From an uncultured Collinsella sp. (lineage in GTDB: Bacteria; Actinomycetota; Coriobacteriia; Coriobacteriales; Coriobacteriaceae), in contig USPH01000003.1 in the NCBI GenBank assembly GCA_900556515.1, positions 1-20,797 of the forward strand: a stretch of 20,797 bases of DNA, given 5' to 3'. The position numbers and the translations under genes were made by a program. Each line of letters opens with the position of its first letter. Positions within the stretch are counted from its first letter, which is position 1. Of this stretch, positions 19,077-20,797 are shown one piece after another. The notes beneath the pieces were generated by a model, which was not told where the DNA came from, searched no databases, and worked only from the letters and a program-made list of their open reading frames with translations.

Positions 19077-20744
19077 ATGTCTCAAGAAACCATCCGCGCG
19101 GCCGAGCGTGCCGCGGGACAGGTGAACGCCATGTCGACGTATGATCCGGACTCTGACCAGCTGCATGAGGAATGCGGCGTTTTTGGTGTCTGGGCGCCCG
19201 ATCGCGACGTGGCTCGACTGACGTACTTTGGCCTGCGTGCACTGCAGCATCGCGGCCAAGAATCGGCGGGAATCGCCGTTGGTGACGGCGGTACGGTTAT
19301 GGTCCGCAAGGATCTGGGCCTGCTCGACCGCGTGTTCTCCAATGCCGACTTGTCGACGCTCTCCGGTCAGCTGGCCGTGGGTCATGTGCGCTACGGCACC
19401 GCCGGCGCCAAGAGCTGGGAAGCCTCTCAGCCGCACCTCTCTACCATCAATAGCGTCATTATCGCGCTCGCGCACAACGGCACCCTCGTCAACACCGACG
19501 AGCTGCGTCGCCAGCTGATCGAGCTGGGCGTACCGTTCCTCTCCAACTCGGATTCCGAGGTCGCGACCAAACTCATCGGCTACTTTACTCAGCGTACTGG
19601 CCATCTGCGCGAGGGCATTCGCAAGACCATGGAGCTCGTGCGCGGCGGCTACGCCATGACGCTCATCAACGAGCAGGCGCTCTACGCATTCCGCGATCCG
19701 CACGGCATTCGCCCGCTCGTGCTGGGCAAGCTGGTGGATGAGGGCCTGGACCAGGCCGATGCCGCATCCGTTTCGCAGCTGCCGTCGCAGGACGGCGCCG
19801 CGACGGTCGACGCCACCACCCATGTCACGCGCGCCGGCGGCTGGGTCGTTGCCTCCGAGACCTGCGCGCTCGATATCGTGGGCGCCGAGTACGTCCGCGA
19901 CGTCCGTCCCGGTGAGATTTTGCGCATCAGCGCCGAGGGCCTTGTGTCCGAGCAGGGCGTGCCTGCCGCCGAAGAGCCTGCTAACTGCATTTTTGAGCAG
20001 GTCTACTTTGCTCGCCCCGATTCCATCATGAACGGCAAGAGCGTCTACGCCTGCCGTTATGACATGGGTCGTCAGCTGGCACATGAGGAGCCCGTCGAGG
20101 CCGACCTGGTCATCGGCGTGCCCGACTCCGGCCTGCCGCCCGCGGAGGGCTATTCGCACGAGAGTGGCATTCCCTTTGGCGAGGGCCTCATCAAGAACCG
20201 CTATGTGGGCCGTACGTTTATCGAGCCTACGCAGGAGCTGCGTGCCATGGGCGTGCGTATGAAGCTCAACCCGCTGCGTGACAACATCGAGGGCAAGCGC
20301 CTGGTCGTCATCGACGACTCCATCGTGCGCGGCACCACCATGGTGCAGCTGGTGCGCATGCTGCGCCAGGCGGGTGCCAAGGAGATCCACATTCGCATCA
20401 ACTGCCCCGAGGATATCTGGCCGTGCTTCTACGGCGTGGATACGGGCGAGCAGAGCCAGCTCATCTCGGCTACGAAGTCCGTGGACGAGGTGTGCGAGTT
20501 CATCGGCGCGGACACGCTGGCGTTCCTGTCGGTCGACGCTTTGCTCGAGTGCGTGCCCGACGCGGGCTACTGCACCGCGTGCTTCACCGGCGAGTATCCC
20601 GTCGCGATTCCCGAGAGCTTCGGCCGCGACAAGTTCATCGAGGGCTATGTGCCGCGCAACCTCTCCAAGCCCGAGCCCGTCACCGGGCGCTGCGTTGTCG
20701 AGAAGGCCGGCGACCGCAGTTGGGAAGAGGCGCACAGGCAGTAG
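19077..20744 (+). CDS. purF: Amidophosphoribosyltransferase
   Basis: PurF makes phosphoribosylamine from PRPP and glutamine, the first and rate-setting step of purine synthesis. The 555-residue product starts with a 32-residue propeptide-like segment, then Cys33 (EECGVFGV), the N-terminal glutaminase nucleophile exposed after processing. The phosphoribosyltransferase domain has the PRPP loop VVIDDSIVRGTT (410-421). Cys263 (ETCALD), Cys450 (PCFYGVD), Cys499 and Cys502 (YCTAC) match the 4Fe-4S ligands of the Bacillus-type enzyme. It is longer than the usual 475-505 residues, mainly through an insertion at about 220-255. ATG 19077 has GAGGG at 19066-19070; ATG 19131 is a weaker alternative. It is complete, ending 15 bases before the adapter sequence. 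Confidence 0.97.
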   Translation: MSQETIRAAERAAGQVNAMSTYDPDSDQLHEECGVFGVWAPDRDVARLTYFGLRALQHRGQESAGIAVGDGGTVMVRKDLGLLDRVFSNADLSTLSGQLAVGHVRYGTAGAKSWEASQPHLSTINSVIIALAHNGTLVNTDELRRQLIELGVPFLSNSDSEVATKLIGYFTQRTGHLREGIRKTMELVRGGYAMTLINEQALYAFRDPHGIRPLVLGKLVDEGLDQADAASVSQLPSQDGAATVDATTHVTRAGGWVVASETCALDIVGAEYVRDVRPGEILRISAEGLVSEQGVPAAEEPANCIFEQVYFARPDSIMNGKSVYACRYDMGRQLAHEEPVEADLVIGVPDSGLPPAEGYSHESGIPFGEGLIKNRYVGRTFIEPTQELRAMGVRMKLNPLRDNIEGKRLVVIDDSIVRGTTMVQLVRMLRQAGAKEIHIRINCPEDIWPCFYGVDTGEQSQLISATKSVDEVCEFIGADTLAFLSVDALLECVPDAGYCTACFTGEYPVAIPESFGRDKFIEGYVPRNLSKPEPVTGRCVVEKAGDRSWEEAHRQ

Positions 20745-20759
20745 CCTCCATGCCGACCC

Positions 20760-20797
20760 CTGTCTCTTATACACATCTGACGCTGCCGACGAAGCTA
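20760..20797 (+). other. Illumina Nextera adapter read-through, not genomic
   Basis: From CTGTCTCTTATACACATCT (20760-20778) the sequence follows the reverse complement of the Nextera read-1 transposase adapter through 20792 (GACGCTGCCGACGA). The last five bases, AGCTA, would be the start of an i5 index. Genomic sequence therefore ends at about 20759. Any open frame running into this stretch is an artefact, for example the minus-strand frame ending near 20774, whose translation begins MYKRQ. Confidence 0.97.

Noticed and set aside
18999..20774. A 591-codon minus-strand frame opposite purF whose start lies in the contig end.
   Set aside because: Its first codons (MYKRQ) are translated from the Nextera adapter, and the rest is antisense to purF.

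Overview
The window is about 20.8 kb of GC-rich, densely coding bacterial chromosome. The rpsF-ssb-rpsR-rplI-dnaB order, the zinc-type (C+) S18, a class B sortase, a CmpB-type membrane protein and several TATACT/TATAAT-like -10 boxes suggest a Gram-positive actinobacterium of the class Coriobacteriia, most like Collinsella. That assignment comes from gene content and protein style, not from a search. The last 38 bases are not genomic: they match Illumina Nextera transposon read-through, so this is the raw end of an assembly contig.

Layout. 1-70: tail of an upstream gene. 220-2079: the rpsF-ssb-rpsR-rplI operon, with a structured leader that could mask the rpsF ribosome-binding site, an 11-bp hairpin before rpsR and a textbook terminator after rplI. 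2233-3624: dnaB. 3718-6427: purA and purD. 6449-7144: a Nudix ADP-ribose pyrophosphatase. 7184-10132: an ABC half-exporter behind a long imperfect palindrome, followed by a single-pass membrane protein of unknown family and a terminator. 10222-15049: carA-carB behind a hairpin that fits the PyrR-binding-loop consensus. 15050-15486: a non-coding stretch holding three long hairpins, one with perfect 30-bp arms. 15487-17444: purE, a class B sortase and a MoaE-like protein. 17551-18780, minus strand: a CmpB-family membrane protein. 19077-20744: purF, just before the contig end.

How the genes fit together. purF, purD, purE and purA carry out the first, second, a middle and the AMP-branch steps of purine synthesis, and carAB makes carbamoyl phosphate for pyrimidines and arginine. 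The region is therefore a loose nucleotide-biosynthesis neighbourhood next to replication and ribosome genes. The pur genes are dispersed and most seem to have their own promoters. Cell-envelope genes (exporter plus membrane partner, sortase, CmpB protein) are interleaved.

The most interesting signals are in the RNA leaders and non-coding gaps: the probable PyrR site overlapping the carA Shine-Dalgarno, the possible rpsF pseudoknot, the 98-nt palindrome around one candidate start of the exporter, and the hairpin cluster between carB and purE. I saw no CRISPR array, rRNA, tRNA, transposase gene or prophage.
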